Assembly (NCBI GenBank): GCA_029204225.1
Contig: CM055105.1
Location: forward strand, 11,376,404-11,440,403
DNA: 64,000 nucleotides
Origin: Diphasiastrum complanatum
Taxonomy: Eukaryota; Streptophyta; Lycopodiopsida; Lycopodiales; Lycopodiaceae
Direction: 5' to 3'
Shown here: positions 43,319 to 55,200 of the stretch, piece by piece
How positions within the stretch are numbered: the first letter of the stretch is position 1
Layout: every line of letters starts with the position of its first letter
The notes under the pieces: generated by a model
Database searches by the model: none
Told to the model about the DNA's origin: nothing
The model's input: the letters and a program-made list of their open reading frames with translations, nothing else
Made by a program: the position numbers and the translations under genes

Positions 43319-44275
43319 AACATAAAAATCAGCTTGTAGTAGATAGGAAATAGACTTTCCAAGACAAAATCTACTCAAAGGGCAACAACCGTAAAGCTGA
43401 AATCATGAGCACAATAGATTGCAATACTTCACATGCAATTTGCTCAACAAGTAATGAAATAGGTGGCTGATTTCTCACAAAAATCAGAATGCTCACAAAT
43501 AGGTAGACTTCAAATGAAGCCAAAACCAAAACCAGAAATTTGTGGCTAAAAAGAGTGCACGCTATGTGCATATAGAGCTGATTGTAGCGCCTTACTCCAA
43601 GCTCACCAACAGGGAAATTTCAGCAAGAAATGTGTCCAAAACACATGTATCTTCATTTGTAGATGGGCGCCCTCCTACAAAGAAGTAAATCTGAAATTTT
43701 CAGCATGTAATTGAGTCAAAATCACATGCAATTGGTTTGAGCATGGGCGCCCAACGGCAAGCCCTCAAAATAGTGGAGGTGCCCTCCTTTTTCCTGCAAA
43801 AAAAGCTATTAGAATACGAACAGATTCTTCACTTGCAAAAATCAGCAACTTGCTGATTTTCTGCTACCAAAAGAGAAGATGATAGCTTCTTGTAGGGCGT
43901 TCTCCTGTAAGCAATCTGAATATCTAGTGGCTCCGACAAAGAATTGTAGGAAATAGAAGCCTAAGGATCCAGGATCTTAACTATTCAATCACACAAAGCA
44001 TTCTCAAAAGAAAGAGAGAGATGGCTAGAAACCTTCTTGTAGAAACTCGTGGACAGCCAAGGAGAATAGTCAGTATCGCTGACAAAAGTGTCTCATACAA
44101 ATGGGATGCACACATATACATAGTCCAAGATGACTATCTAACTTCATGACTATTGGCTATCCAACTACTTGACTATTGGCTATCCAACGACTTGACTATT
44201 GACTATCCAACTTTCTATAAGTTACATAGAAAGAATAAGGTATCTCCAATATGTCAAGTTGGGATACTCCTTTTC

Positions 44276-44900
44276 ACGGACTCACTTGAGTCGGCTTACG
44301 TGAAAAACCGGATGCACTTGAGTTCCTTCCAGGAGGTCCAACTGGTAAGCTAAGGATCCGATCTTTTTCAAGATCTGATATGGTCCTCTATCTCTAGGGG
44401 ACAATTTGTAATGCTTGCCGGTACACATTACACTAGAATCCTTCGGGATTCTCAAATACACCTAAACCCCCATTTGAAAGTCTCGAGGTGATCATTTCAG
44501 ATTAGCATAATGCCGGTCCCTAACTTGGGCACACCGGACATTTTCACGTGCAATTTGTAGCGTTCCCTGCATATTGTGTAGGAAATCCGCTACCTTCTGA
44601 AACTTGATCGTCCGAGTCTCTACTGCAATAGGTGATCTAGGCTTAAAATCGTACATAAGCATAAACAGGCTATAACCGGTAGCCGAATGCTTAATACTGT
44701 TTATAGGCAACTCGATCAATGGAAGATACTTTCCCAATCAGATTGTCATCGGGAAACATATGCTCGCAGCCCTTGTTCCATCGTCTGATTTGTTCTTTCC
44801 TTCTGACCATCCGTCTCAGGATGATCAGAAGAACCCAAGCTCAAAGTTGTCTCTAGTTGAGCAAACACGACCGACAAATAAACATAACCGATTTGGTAAG
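44276..44900 (-). pseudogene. Ty3/gypsy integrase C-terminal fragment
   Basis: On the minus strand, in three frames: [20 protein letters not shown] (about 44835-44770), WE-x-YLPLIELPINS, then HSATGYSLFMLMYDFKPRSP (44737-44620) and AKHYKLSPRDRGPYQILKKI with HPVFHVSRLK (about 44430-44300). This is the core end and C-terminal domain of plant gypsy integrase. Both edges are abrupt: Copia B LTR on the left, intron sequence on the right. No chromodomain is seen here. Confidence 0.88.
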
Positions 44901-45892
44901 ATGGCCAGTCATTACCAAATTTCCATTATCCTGTTTATTCATCCGAGGTAATCTTACCATGATCAAATCCCTCTCTTATTGATTAGGTATATCCTAGAGT
45001 TTGAGTTATGATTCTTTAATCAAAGAATTGACTTTCAATTCTCTGAATTACATTGCCTTTATCCAATATCTTTTATGAAAGTAGGTTAAAATGAATAGTA
45101 TTTCAGTTTGTTGACTGCAGGTGTGTGAAGCATTAGTACCATTAGCTTATCCATTCTTATATTGTGGCAATCAGTCGTTTGACCTTGGTGCTTCTCAGAA
45201 GTCAATGTATACAAATGTTTCATTATTGGTGATTTTAAGGACCCAACTTCAAGATAAGGATTGCAAACTTTGGTTATGATCTTCAACTGCTAATCCTAGT
45301 GTCATCCTAAAAATACGTTAATCTGTTCTTTTTCCCCTCATGCGTATGTTGGCATGACACGATTCTTCTCTTACATATCTCTTCTAAACGAAGATGATAT
45401 TTCACCTCGAAGAAAGTCCAGATTGTTATTTGATAGCTTAAACCCTGCCAAGTTCCTGTAGGTCATGCATGTCTTACCGCTTCAGTGTGTCCAGACTCCA
45501 ATATAACTTCACTTGCAATATGCTTACGCCCACATGGGAGTTTGTCAGGCATATGAAAAGGTGAACTTTGTACAACCTTGCTACTGAACCTTACTGTTTA
45601 TGTTTCACTGTTAGGGCATTCTGAGACACTACCCTTCAAACAAGATGTTGATGGCATGGATTGGATGGTGTCAAAATAAGTTGCTGATGGTGGAGCAACA
45701 TATTTTTAGTTACTATCTGCTAGGACTGCATTGGAATTAGATAAATTTGTTTGGTTTTTTATTGTCTATTGCAGATCTTTTTCTTGAGAGACTAGAATGT
45801 AAGAGATTATTTTCGTCATATGACAGTTTTATCTTATGTAACAAAGCGATGTTTTTCCTGATAATATTTGAGGCTGGGTTGGATAATGACAG
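44901..45892. other. Rhomboid intron 2, right part; no gene recognised
   Basis: Sequence between the gypsy fragment and the acceptor GATAATGACAG (45882-45892). It is AT-rich and holds no recognised feature. Confidence 0.5.
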
Positions 45893-46012
45893 GTTTCTGT
45901 TGACAACTTGATGAGTGGTCGCTTGCATACCGTACTGACTAGTGCTTTCAGCCACAAGGATATCTATCACCTGCTTTTCAACATGCTTGGTCTATACTTT
46001 TTTGGTAGAGAG
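45893..46012 (+). CDS. Rhomboid-family exon (loop 1 and second helix)
   Basis: Forty codons between acceptor GACAG and donor GTGGGT read VSVDNLMSGRLHTVLTSAFS followed by HKDIYHLLFNMLGLYFFGRE. This is nearly the textbook rhomboid segment: the GRLHT-x-x-TSAFSH loop and H-x-x-x-N in helix 2 (HLLFN). Phase 0 on both sides fits the exon at 35687. The catalytic Ser (G-x-S-G in helix 4) and His (helix 6) belong to later exons that I did not find in the remaining 18 kb. Either intron 3 is longer than the window, or the gene was cut by the gypsy/hAT insertions. Confidence 0.85.
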
Positions 46013-46879
46013 GTGGGTATATTTCACGTGAAAGGACTCTAAAAAAGAGTGATCAATTCATACGGCTTGGAGAAAGTACTCCAATCAATGTTCTACTATA
46101 TGAGAAGGTTGTGTAATGATGTTTAACTGCACCTTTTGTAACTATTTTTGATGATTGTTTACCTTTCTAGAGTGTTCAGACTGGCAAGGCAGTGTGACAG
46201 TGGAAGCATCAGTCTGAAATAAGCATGATGCAAAGTCTTTATTTTGGTATGCCAAGTGGTGTTGTAATATAACCATGATCATAACTAATAAGTGCAAGCT
46301 AAAAATTCATTAGAGCATAGTTTCATTGCCTTCCAGATGTGCGAGTTCTGAATCCATCATTCAGAATGCTGGTTAAAATGTACATTTTTTTTAATTTTTT
46401 GGCAGCATTTTATAAGCAGTGAAATCAGGAGATATTGGACTGTTATGAGGGCTGAAAAATACTTTGTGCATTACATATTAAACAGAAATTTTTGGATTGC
46501 AGCAATGGCTAAGCTAGAGGTCCAGCTAAGAATGAGCAGTACGAGGCATCTTGAAACAGAGAGAGTTAACCAAGCCTTGAGGATATGTTGAGGGCATTTG
46601 TAGGTGGTAAACAATCTTGGTGGAAAAATTATTTTCCACTATAAAAATGAGTGCTTCCAAGTTAAAAATGGTTGCAGACCTGCAAATCGTATTGCGGGAG
46701 GGATTCCTATCAAAGGGCCTAGTGTCACTGAATTTCTAACTCAAACGAATGTAATGCCTGAGTTAGCTAAAAGGAATGTGAAATAGGTGATCTATTGAGC
46801 CAAAACGTTTGTGATCAGAATGGCACACCATGAGAGTAGATATGGTGTTTCTCCAACTACCAAAGTACTCTAAGACCCA
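46013..46879. other. No gene recognised
   Basis: Sequence after the rhomboid donor. The frame 46604-46786 has no familiar motif. The left edge of the following gypsy remnant is not defined. Confidence 0.4.
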
Positions 46880-47239
46880 GAAAATGGGCAAATGTTACAA
46901 GTTATCTCTACGTGATTGCGAAAATTGTTTAGAAGGGTGAAGTTTATTTGAAGTTAGCTTTGCCTGAACTTGTAAAGTGCATCTTGTATTTCATGTTTCT
47001 AGATTGAAAAGGGTTTTTACATGATGGTGATAACTTGTTATGTGATGGCTTAGTTACTTCCCAAGAGCAACAAGATGTCATTCATGGACCGCTGGCGGAA
47101 GAGGTATTTGTGCAACTGGCTAATCCGTGAACATTTGGTCGCATGGGATGATAGACCTCTTATAGATGCTACTTGGGAGACCGCACACAGTTTGCATGCA
47201 CAATACCCCGAGTTTTTCGCCGTGGACGATGTCTCTTGA
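46880..47239 (+). pseudogene. Ty3/gypsy pol end with chromodomain
   Basis: VYLKLALPELVK and a degraded HPVFHVSRLKR-like stretch (about 46930-47010) are followed at 47075-47239 by REHLVAWDDRPLIDATWE and HAQYPEFFAVDD. This is the C-terminal chromodomain that marks chromoviruses (usually YLVKWKG…ATWE). Stops and frame changes make it a relic. The sequence after it, resumed after the hAT at 59627 with a TATAAATAAAG at about 59816-59826, may be its 3' LTR. Confidence 0.75.
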
Positions 47240-47583
47240 GGTTGAAGGGATGTCAAATACTTTACTCCTTGTCCTGTTTGTAAATATTTATGACAATTAA
47301 AAAATGTTTTTGCATATTTGTAAATATCAATTGGCTGGCACCCGCCTGTTGCGACCTTTTGTAAAGACATTGTAATTAGTGTATATAGAACATTTGGAAT
47401 TGTGCTTAGCTTCGGTATGGGGTATTGGGTCTCAAGTCAAAACTGGATGGATTGACGTCCTAAAAAGAGGGAGATTTGACTTGTCAACAAAACATGTGCC
47501 ATGTACTCACTTGGCCCAAGTGATGAGCGACACTTGTCAGGGATGGTCCTTCCAATTCCTTGCCTATGTGTTATGGTATTGCC

Positions 47584-47680
47584 CATAGGTCCTGCGGTAC
47601 TGGGTACCGCGGATCCCGGTACCGCGGGACCATACTGGTACTGCGGTACCATGATGGTACCGCGGTACCACAATATAATA
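47584..47680 (+). repeat. Left terminal and subterminal repeats of hAT
   Basis: After the end CATAGGTCCTGCGGTAC come clustered GGTACCGCGG/GGTACTGCGG words (GGTACC at about 47604, 47620, 47645, 47655 and 47665) in both orientations. Subterminal repeats of this type bind hAT transposases in Ac and relatives; here that role is inferred. Confidence 0.75.
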
Positions 47681-47829
47681 ATATTTTTATTATTTAATAT
47701 TTTTAAATTTTTTTTTTGACCTAAACCTACCCGCCATCCTCGCATTTTCTCTGCTGGAGGTCCACCACCCGCCGCCCACCAGGTAGAGCCCTTGTGCAAC
47801 AGACCATTCGCGGCGCGCATCAGCCGCAC

Positions 47830-50034
47830 ATGGACAAAGAGGCCACACAGGCCGTGGCCAGTTTGATTTATGAGCTGAACCTACCTTGTGCCATCATCGA
47901 TTCTGAGCCCTTCAGAAGGGCATTTCGACTTGCACAGTCTGTCAGCCTTAGCTGGAGAGTCCCTAGTTCAGAGGTTGTCCACACACACATTCTGAGAGAT
48001 AGGGTCGAGTCCTTGTCTAGAGAGATGGAGCCTCTACGCCACCACTGGGCCACATATGGATGCAGCATCATGTCCGATGGCTGGACTGATGGTAGGAGGA
48101 GACCGATCCTCAACATCTTGGTCTCCAGCTGCATGGGTACACAATTTCTGAGAGCCGTGGATTGCAGTAGAGGGGGGAGAGTCATGTCTGCAGAGTTCAT
48201 GTACGACGTCATTAGGTCTTCCATCTTGTCCATGGGCCCCCAACATGTCGTTACGGTGGTGACGGACAATGCCACCAACTGCGTTCAGATGGGTGTCCTA
48301 CTAGAGGCCGAGTTCCATACCCCCTGTGCAGCGCACGACATAGACCTTCTCATAGGAGACATATGTGCACTTCCCTGGGTTAGAGCCATTGTCCGTGAGG
48401 CCCTCTTCCTGGTGACTTTTGTCACCAGAAAGAGGCGTGTTCTTGCCATGTTCCGGGTGTTCAGCCATTTGGACCTCCAGAAGCCAGCCCCCACATGCTT
48501 TTCTTTCGACTTGGTGGTTATTGACCGTCTGATCAGGTGCAGAGCACAGCTTCTACAGATGGTTGCCAGTGATCTTTGGCGTGCCAGTACGTTTCAGCAC
48601 ACTGAGGATGGGGGGCACTTTTCTTCCACTGTGAGGGGAGACCAGTTCTGGAGGGATGCGCAGACATTGTCAGGACTCCTTCGACCACTCTACATTGTGC
48701 TCTGCATGGCTGACAGCGAGGGGTCCACACTTGGACTGGTGTATGAGCTCATGGACCGGATCGGACAGTTCCTACAGCTGCCCATCTTGCAGCCAGAGAG
48801 GTAAGCGGTATAGTAATGTAATTGGTCTTTATCTTTTCAGTGGTTGCTAGTTTGTTTTTCTAACGATGTTACGTTTTTTTTCCATAATTTGCTTCGACTT
48901 CGTGCAGGATGACGGAGCTGAAGTTCATCTGGGAGACGCGGTGGAACTACTTTCACAGGAGTATCCATAGCGCTGCACACATCTTGCATCCCCTCTTCCT
49001 CTCTCCGACATAGATATCAGACAGGGATCTCGAGTCGGATTGGCTTGAGTACATCTACAGGGTGGGTCCACACATTGGCTTGGATCCTATCAGACTCATG
49101 GAGGAGCTAGCTGCATTTCGTTTCGGCATGGGCACGTTCGGTCACCCGGCTGCTCAGGATCCAGAGAGGAGGCAGCTCCCCATTACCTGGTGGACCATGT
49201 TCGGTAGCACCTATCCCTCCATACAACGTCTTGCACTGCGGGTCCTTTCACAGGTATGCATCTCATCTCATCCTCTCTTGCTGTGTTTCGTTGACATTCC
49301 ACCCGTGCACATGTACTGAACCATTTCATTGCACGTACCACAGGATTGCGCTACCTCCGTGTGTGAGCGTAATTGGAGCACATGGGCCCTCGTTCACACG
49401 AGGAGAAGAAACAGGCTGTCAGTGAGTCAGCTTGAGCGGTTGGTGTTCTGCAGCACCAACGCACGTCTCGCCAGGAGACTGCCGACCATTACGAGCGCAT
49501 TGCAGGTGATGGGGTATTCTCCCATAGCATGTTGGTTGACGTCTCACTAAAATGTAGGTTTCAATTGCTGATCAAGTTGTTTTCTTGACATGCTCAATTT
49601 TGACCTTGCAGACGAAGATATCTGATTTGGAGCGCCAGGTTGACTTGCCTACGGACAACGTCCATCCCATGCATGCAGATGACTTGGGCAGACAGTTGAT
49701 GGCAGAGAGAGAGAGGGAGCTTGCCGAGATGAGAGAGAGAGAGCTTGGGCTTGAGCACAGAGAGCCTCCATTGTATGAGGCAGATGAGCCAGTGTCAGAG
49801 GATGAGCATGATGAGGATGAGCCCATTCGGGTTGTGTTTGCCAGATCAGAGTGGGATGAGGTAGATGATACAGGTGCAGGGCACACGCCACGGGCAGGGG
49901 TCACAGGTGCATCACGTGGCAGAGGTGGGGCACATGGCGCAGGTTATACCGGGAGACAGGCATGGCACACAGGGGGGGCCAGTGGCATACCTACCTATGT
50001 CGATATGATGGAGGAGGCTCTTGATAGAGGGTAG
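47830..50034 (+). CDS. hAT transposase (DUF659 + dimerisation domain), with in-frame stop
   Basis: Exons are 47830-48800, 48908-49253, 49344-49505 and 49612-50034, with GT..AG introns and matching phases. Exon 1 holds the DUF659/RNase H-like core: SDGWTDGRRRPILNILVSSC and VVTDNATNCVQMG…TPCAAHDIDLL, with the acidic residues expected of the catalytic core. Exon 3 holds the hAT dimerisation signature CERNWSTWALVHTRRRNRLS followed by QLERLVF. Exon 4 is acidic and Glu/Arg-rich. No BED zinc finger is seen before the ATG. TAG at 49011-49013 interrupts exon 2, so full-length product needs readthrough or the gene is dead. Coding-like sequence continues beyond the TAG at 50032 to about 51105. The gene is probably inactivated but still recent. 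Confidence 0.88.
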
Positions 50035-51105
50035 AGTGATTTGGATGCCGGTCCCGCAACTGCTTGGATGCGTGCAGTACAGAGTCATGGCCGTTACTAC
50101 GACAACACACCAAAGGAGGCACCAAATGACTTTAATTGCACCGATTGGGAGGCCATGCAGGGTCTACAGGGTGCACATGATGAGGCACGGGTCGATTCAG
50201 GGGATGGTGCACAGGATGACCAGAGCATTTGTATTCAGATGCCGAGATAGATGACTTACGCTGGATTCAGAGGCCCAGCAGATGCCGAACGTCAGGGCAC
50301 CCCCATCATCTCTTGCCAGCATGCCATACACAGAGTCTCAGCCAGAGCAGCTACATGAGGTGCCTCCAGTTCCTCCAGTTCCTCAGAGGGTATATGTGCG
50401 CCGCACAACTCCTCCAGTGCCACCGATGCCATTCAGGCCTGCAGCCCCTCCATCGCCGTCCACTTCTGCAGCACCAGGTCTCCATGGCAGGCCACCATCT
50501 GTGCCCAGGTTTTCTCTTGCAGCGCCCACATCCACAGTGGCTCCAGTACCGGCCACTGCAGCGCCCCTTTTAGTACATATCGCCGCTGTACTTGCCTCCT
50601 GCACAGCCAGTTCCTCCACTTGCAGCAGCCCACGGGCACACACTCCACGAGCTCATCCCCCTCGCTCAGCTGCACAGGGAGTTCCCTCTTTGGCTTCCCT
50701 ATCCCAGCCGACCTCAGCTTGGGCCCAGCCCAGCCAGCCAGGTGATTTGCATGGGGGTGATGAGGCATTGACAGCTCCTCTCGTTCGAAGAGACCAGGAA
50801 GGCCCAAGGGTGCACCGAACAAGAAAGGCAAGACACAGAAACTGCCAGGGAGGAGAGGACGACCTCGCAGGGCTCCAGGTACAGGTAGAGGTGCAGTATT
50901 ACAGCCAGCTAGAGCAGGTGTTGTTGGTTTGGCTTGCTTGGGGGCTGACGCGGAGGCAGATTGGGATGATGCTAGTGACGAGTCCTCCTCCTCGGATACA
51001 CAACCCATGCCAGTTCCAGACAGGCACAGATATCGGCTGCGAGAATCAGCTCGGGGCCCTGAGTTGTCTCCGGAGCATTCGTCTGAGTCAGAGCCAGAGC
51101 ATTGA
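50035..51105 (+). pseudogene. Putative C-terminal extension of hAT transposase (Pro-rich, AT-hook)
   Basis: After TAG 50032-50034 the same frame stays open for 72 codons (SDLDAGPATAWMRAVQSHGR … DFNCTDWEAMQGLQ). Proline-rich coding-like stretches follow in other frames (PPVPPVPQRVYVRRTTPPVP; YLPPAQPVPPLAAAHGHTLH). Last comes a stretch back in the exon 4 frame with an AT-hook-like core, LPGRRGRPRRAPG, and an acidic/Ser-rich end DDASDESSSSDTQPMPVP … SESEPEH, stop 51103-51105. Either more introns exist or frameshifts have accumulated; I cannot decide. Confidence 0.5.
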
Positions 51106-51697
51106 TTGTGGCTCTGTTATTTTAGTTTCAGTAGTTTGTTTTCAGCAGACGGTCGACCATTGTATTTAGACCATTTTTCACATTATATTCAGTGTTTGGC
51201 GTACTTTATTTACTGCACATTGTGCGTGTGTCGCTCTATATATGGGATGCTGTATTTTCAATTTTATGTCAAATTCTATGTGCGTGTGAGTATTTTCAAC
51301 TAATTTTGATTGAAGAGAGTGGTAGCTTCACAGAGATGCACCTACAAACCGATCATTAATGCCACAGCAAACTGATAGCACATGCACTCTAAACGATCAT
51401 GAGCATAGCAATTACCCCTAAACCCCAAACCCGTGACGGCATTTCATAAACACATGTATTACATTGCATTTAAAAAAATACAGAGATTGCATTTTACATG
51501 ACCAGGCTCGCGTTGCACAAAAAACACACTATATATTGATTCAGCCATTGTATCAAGATAACATTACATGTCCCGCCATATATGGTTGGGTCTTTTTCTT
51601 AAGCAACTATCTAGTTATTTGCCGCACCCTAAACTGCCGAAAATTACATAGCAACAGTCCGCCAAATACGGCTGGACCTTATCTATTCTAAACATTC
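51106..51697. other. Interval between the convergent hAT genes
   Basis: AT-rich sequence between the transposase end and the second gene's stop. It is expected to hold the two 3' untranslated regions. No motif is recognised. Confidence 0.5.
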
Positions 51698-51799
51698 CTA
51701 CGGATCCTCCACCGACTCCTCGCCCTCGTCAGGTGCATTGTTCTGTCGCTCTCGCTCTGCCTCCTGGTTAGCCCGACGTCTGGCCGCCCTTTCCCTGAC

Positions 51800-52278
51800 T
51801 GTTATGGCCATATTCGGTTAAGGACCTGGAATAGTCCTAATATGGTAGACCAGCCCTCCAGTACTCGAGATTATTGGACACGCCATGATTTAATTCCATG
51901 TCAAGGCCTGTTTGTGACTAATTACCTTCAGAGGACCCAGACACTCTAATTGAGACATATGGAGTATTGCATGTCTGTGTGACAGATATAGGCAGGAGGA
52001 CTGCATGAAGAGATGTGATCTATTTATAGTTGACCTGCATGGGGGTTGCATGGTTTCATGCACAAGACTCTACTCTCTATATAATGAGGTGGGGATTCTC
52101 CCGTCGACATATTGGGTTTAGGTTACCAGTTTCTCTCTTCTCCTCTTGCTTCACATGGCATGGCTTGGGGGCTAGATCCAGTTTTGATCTAGGATTGGTT
52201 GGGCGGTTTGGCTCCATAGTCTCTCCTGTTGTGTTCTCCTATCCTCATCTTAGGGGTTATCCCTTTAGGGTCCTTACA
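51800..52278 (+). repeat. 5' LTR of the non-coding element
   Basis: Starts TGTTATGGCCATATTCGG and ends TTTAGGGTCCTTACA. A TATA-like CTATATAATG lies at about 52077-52086, a plausible promoter. Confidence 0.95.
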
Positions 52279-52279
52279 T

Positions 52280-52291
52280 TGGTATCAGAGC
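52280..52291 (+). other. Primer-binding site of the non-coding element
   Basis: TGGTATCAGAGC, an exact plant initiator-methionine tRNA complement, one base after the 5' LTR. Confidence 0.9.
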
Positions 52292-55200
52292 ACGACTAAG
52301 ATGCGGTCTTGGATGGGAGTTGGAGGCCAGCTCTACATGGGATTGGAAGATCGAAGCACTTGGAGTAACATCCCGGTTTGGAGTGCTGAATTCTCAAAGG
52401 AGGTTTGGAATTGGAATTGTTAATTCTTGGAGCTCTTCAAAATTGTTGGTAACGTGCCTATCGACATGTTTTAATTCTGAAGGAGAAGCTGAGAATTAGT
52501 CTTGTAATTTCATTCTGAATTTTCTGGTTTTTGAGAAGAATTCCAATTCATGTTTAATGTTTTGCATGTGGTGAATCATTAGGCTTGTTTCTTGGACTGA
52601 CATACTTTGGGGATTTGGATCGAAGAATCTGTTATGTTGTTGGTGTATAGATTCATGCATGACTAACTTTGTTTAATGATTGATTGATGGACATCGATTT
52701 TTCCAGAAGAATTAAACTATTAGTGATGCTATTACATGAATCTATTTACAGCCAAAATATAACATGATGTGAATTGCAATTCTGTCATTTCTCTAGATAG
52801 GTGTTGAGAATAAGCTGTTAGGAGTTGAATCCCTGCAATCTTAATCTTTGAAAACTGATGAAATTCTTTTCCCAGTCCTATGGACATCGAAGCTGTCCTG
52901 ATTTGTGAGTGACCTGGTGTTTCCACCTTGCATGGCAAGTAAAGCAGAATACAAGGAATGTGTATTTTTTCGCTGGATTAGCTATTTCTCAGTTTGATTT
53001 CTTTCTTGCTTCAGAATGAACCTGTAAATCTTATGGGAAAGCAGAATAGAAATCTGGTTAAAGGAACAGTATTACATGCTGCAGTAATTCCTTGGAAAAC
53101 TCGCTGTTCCAGAGATGAGTAACTCAGTTGTTGTGTGAAAATCTGAAGTCGCGGATATAAGCCAAATGGAATTTCAGATGATCAAGATCGCTGAAAGACC
53201 GTAATTCTGCTATTTCCTTCCCAAATCCGGTGAGTGGTCTGCCTGTGTTTTACCTTGATAACCAGGATTTCTGATGGGGATCCATTGTCACAGCAGATGG
53301 CTTGATAACTGTTGGTTGTTGGCCGATTCGGAGGGTGGGAAACTCGCTGAGGAACTTGTGAAATTCTGATGCGCTGATTGTATCCCCTGGAAGACTGCCT
53401 CGGAGGCTAAATCATTGGTTGGCTGGAAAGCGGGGCGCCACAGAAAAGTTGGCTGAGGGAACATTTCTCCAGAGACGGCATCAGCTTGGTTCAGCCTGAG
53501 CGCGATCCTGAGAAGAGTTCTTCTCCTCCAGCGAGGGGGGTCGTAGTTCTTCTCCTCCAGCGAGGGGGGTCGTGGTTGAGGAAAGCTCGATGGTCTGCTC
53601 CTCAAGAGATCGCGGCTGGAGGTCTTCTCTATCCCGATGGTGGCGGCTGTAACAGCATCCAATTTCCCTTTTAAAAAACCCTATTAGGTTTTGCTATAGG
53701 TCGTGAGTGGCCCTTGGGGGTATCATGGATTTTTTTTTATTTTTGGGGCTTGTTAGCATTGCATGTTCAAGGTGTTCAAAGAAGATTGGTGCATGAGGAT
53801 GGTCAGCAATTCGGGTAGTTACTTGGCTGTCTGCATTAATGCAATTACATGCCGGTACGAGGAGATTTTGACAGTTAGTAGCTTTGAGTTGGTTCGAAAT
53901 GGGTTTTTTAGATCAACTCCGGAAGTTCAAGCTACTAACAACCAGTTTTAGAAATTTCGGTTTCTTGGGGTTGGATGGTCAAGGTTCGACCTTGTAGTTA
54001 AATATTGTTCCCATATAGCGAGTTGAAGGGATTTGAATTTCGTTTCTCTAGGGACAATATGCATGTTTTTGGACTTTATCACTTTGATTCTTTGCTAAGC
54101 CAGAAAAATTGGACCTTTAGTACTATTGGATCTTTGGTCAAGCTGTATAGTCGGTTTTAGAAAAGGAGTTTTTTTAAGCCGATCTTGACGGAAAGGGATG
54201 AATGGTACAGTTCTCAGGCATATACCCAGTTTAGGAATTCGATTCCTTGGTACGATGCTATTTAAATTATTTAACTCTGGAATATTGGTACTCCCAGTAA
54301 ATGGAGTTAAATTATGTTTTTTCGGTTTCTCCTTTTCAAGTCGGTGGAACACCGATCAGTGGCTTTTGTGTTCTTGATAATTTTAATCTTTAAGATTGAA
54401 GGGACCAAGAGCTTTTGAGACACTTGTTAAAGTAATTATTGGAATAGAATGGATAATATTTGGAGGTAATTTTTTATTCCACAATTTTGGTGTGAATACA
54501 GAAAAAGAAGTACCTGAATCCAAATTTTATTTCCCATTAATTACAGATGTCTTTAACAAAGTAATTTTTAAGCAAGTAAGTGAAAATGGAGAATAGTCCA
54601 ATTTTATGGGAAAAATCGTAATAATAGGAAAATGATTTCATTTCCAATAAAATCCTATGGTGAATTATATTCAAAAGATCAGACTAGTACTGTTTCACAT
54701 ACTAGTAGATGATTTTTGATATATCGGTTATTCAGCCCAAGTATAGGATAGAAATGAAATTGTTTCAGATTTTTTTTCCTACAATATTTAATTTTAAACA
54801 TTTGCTTATGTCATTAAGTCTTCTTGTTACCTTAGCTGAAAGATTTTTCAGGAAACTGAAAATTCTAAGGAGGGAAGAAGAGTGGACATCAGTGGTAGCG
54901 AGTGTGATCAGGAAATGTATTTCACAATTAGGATTTTAGTAATCCCAGTAAATAATTGTTTAATATCAAATGTATTTCGCAATTAGGATTTTAACAATCT
55001 TAGTAAATAATTGCTTAATATCGGATATTAATTTCCTGGGTAGAATTCATTTAGTTGAATTTTTAACTAATATCTTTGTGACCATTGAGTTATTCGCAGT
55101 TTTGAATGTCAATTGTGAGGTTAGAAGTAGAATCTAATATATGGATTACATTGGATCTGTTAGTTGATAGAAGCTTGTCCCTAGAGTTGATGCTCTTGGA

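Larger units (their letters stand above)
38239..44272 (-). mobile_element. Copia LTR retrotransposon B (minus strand), host of nested Copia C
   Basis: Both LTRs are recognisable. The 3' LTR runs on the minus strand from TGTTGGAATG (42220), just after AAGGAGGG, is interrupted by Copia C (42202-38681) and ends TGATTACA at 38239. The 5' LTR, about 43970-44272, shares AATCACACAAAGCATTCTC and the ACTTCATGACTATTGGCTAT region but is cut off at its outer end where gypsy sequence begins. Between them lies a broken gag. No protease, integrase or RT is left. The 5' LTR truncation means it cannot transcribe normally. Confidence 0.8.

Noticed and set aside
50433-51008. 191-codon minus-strand frame opposite the transposase extension
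   Set aside because: It is the complement of proline/serine-rich coding-like sequence on the plus strand and shows no motif.
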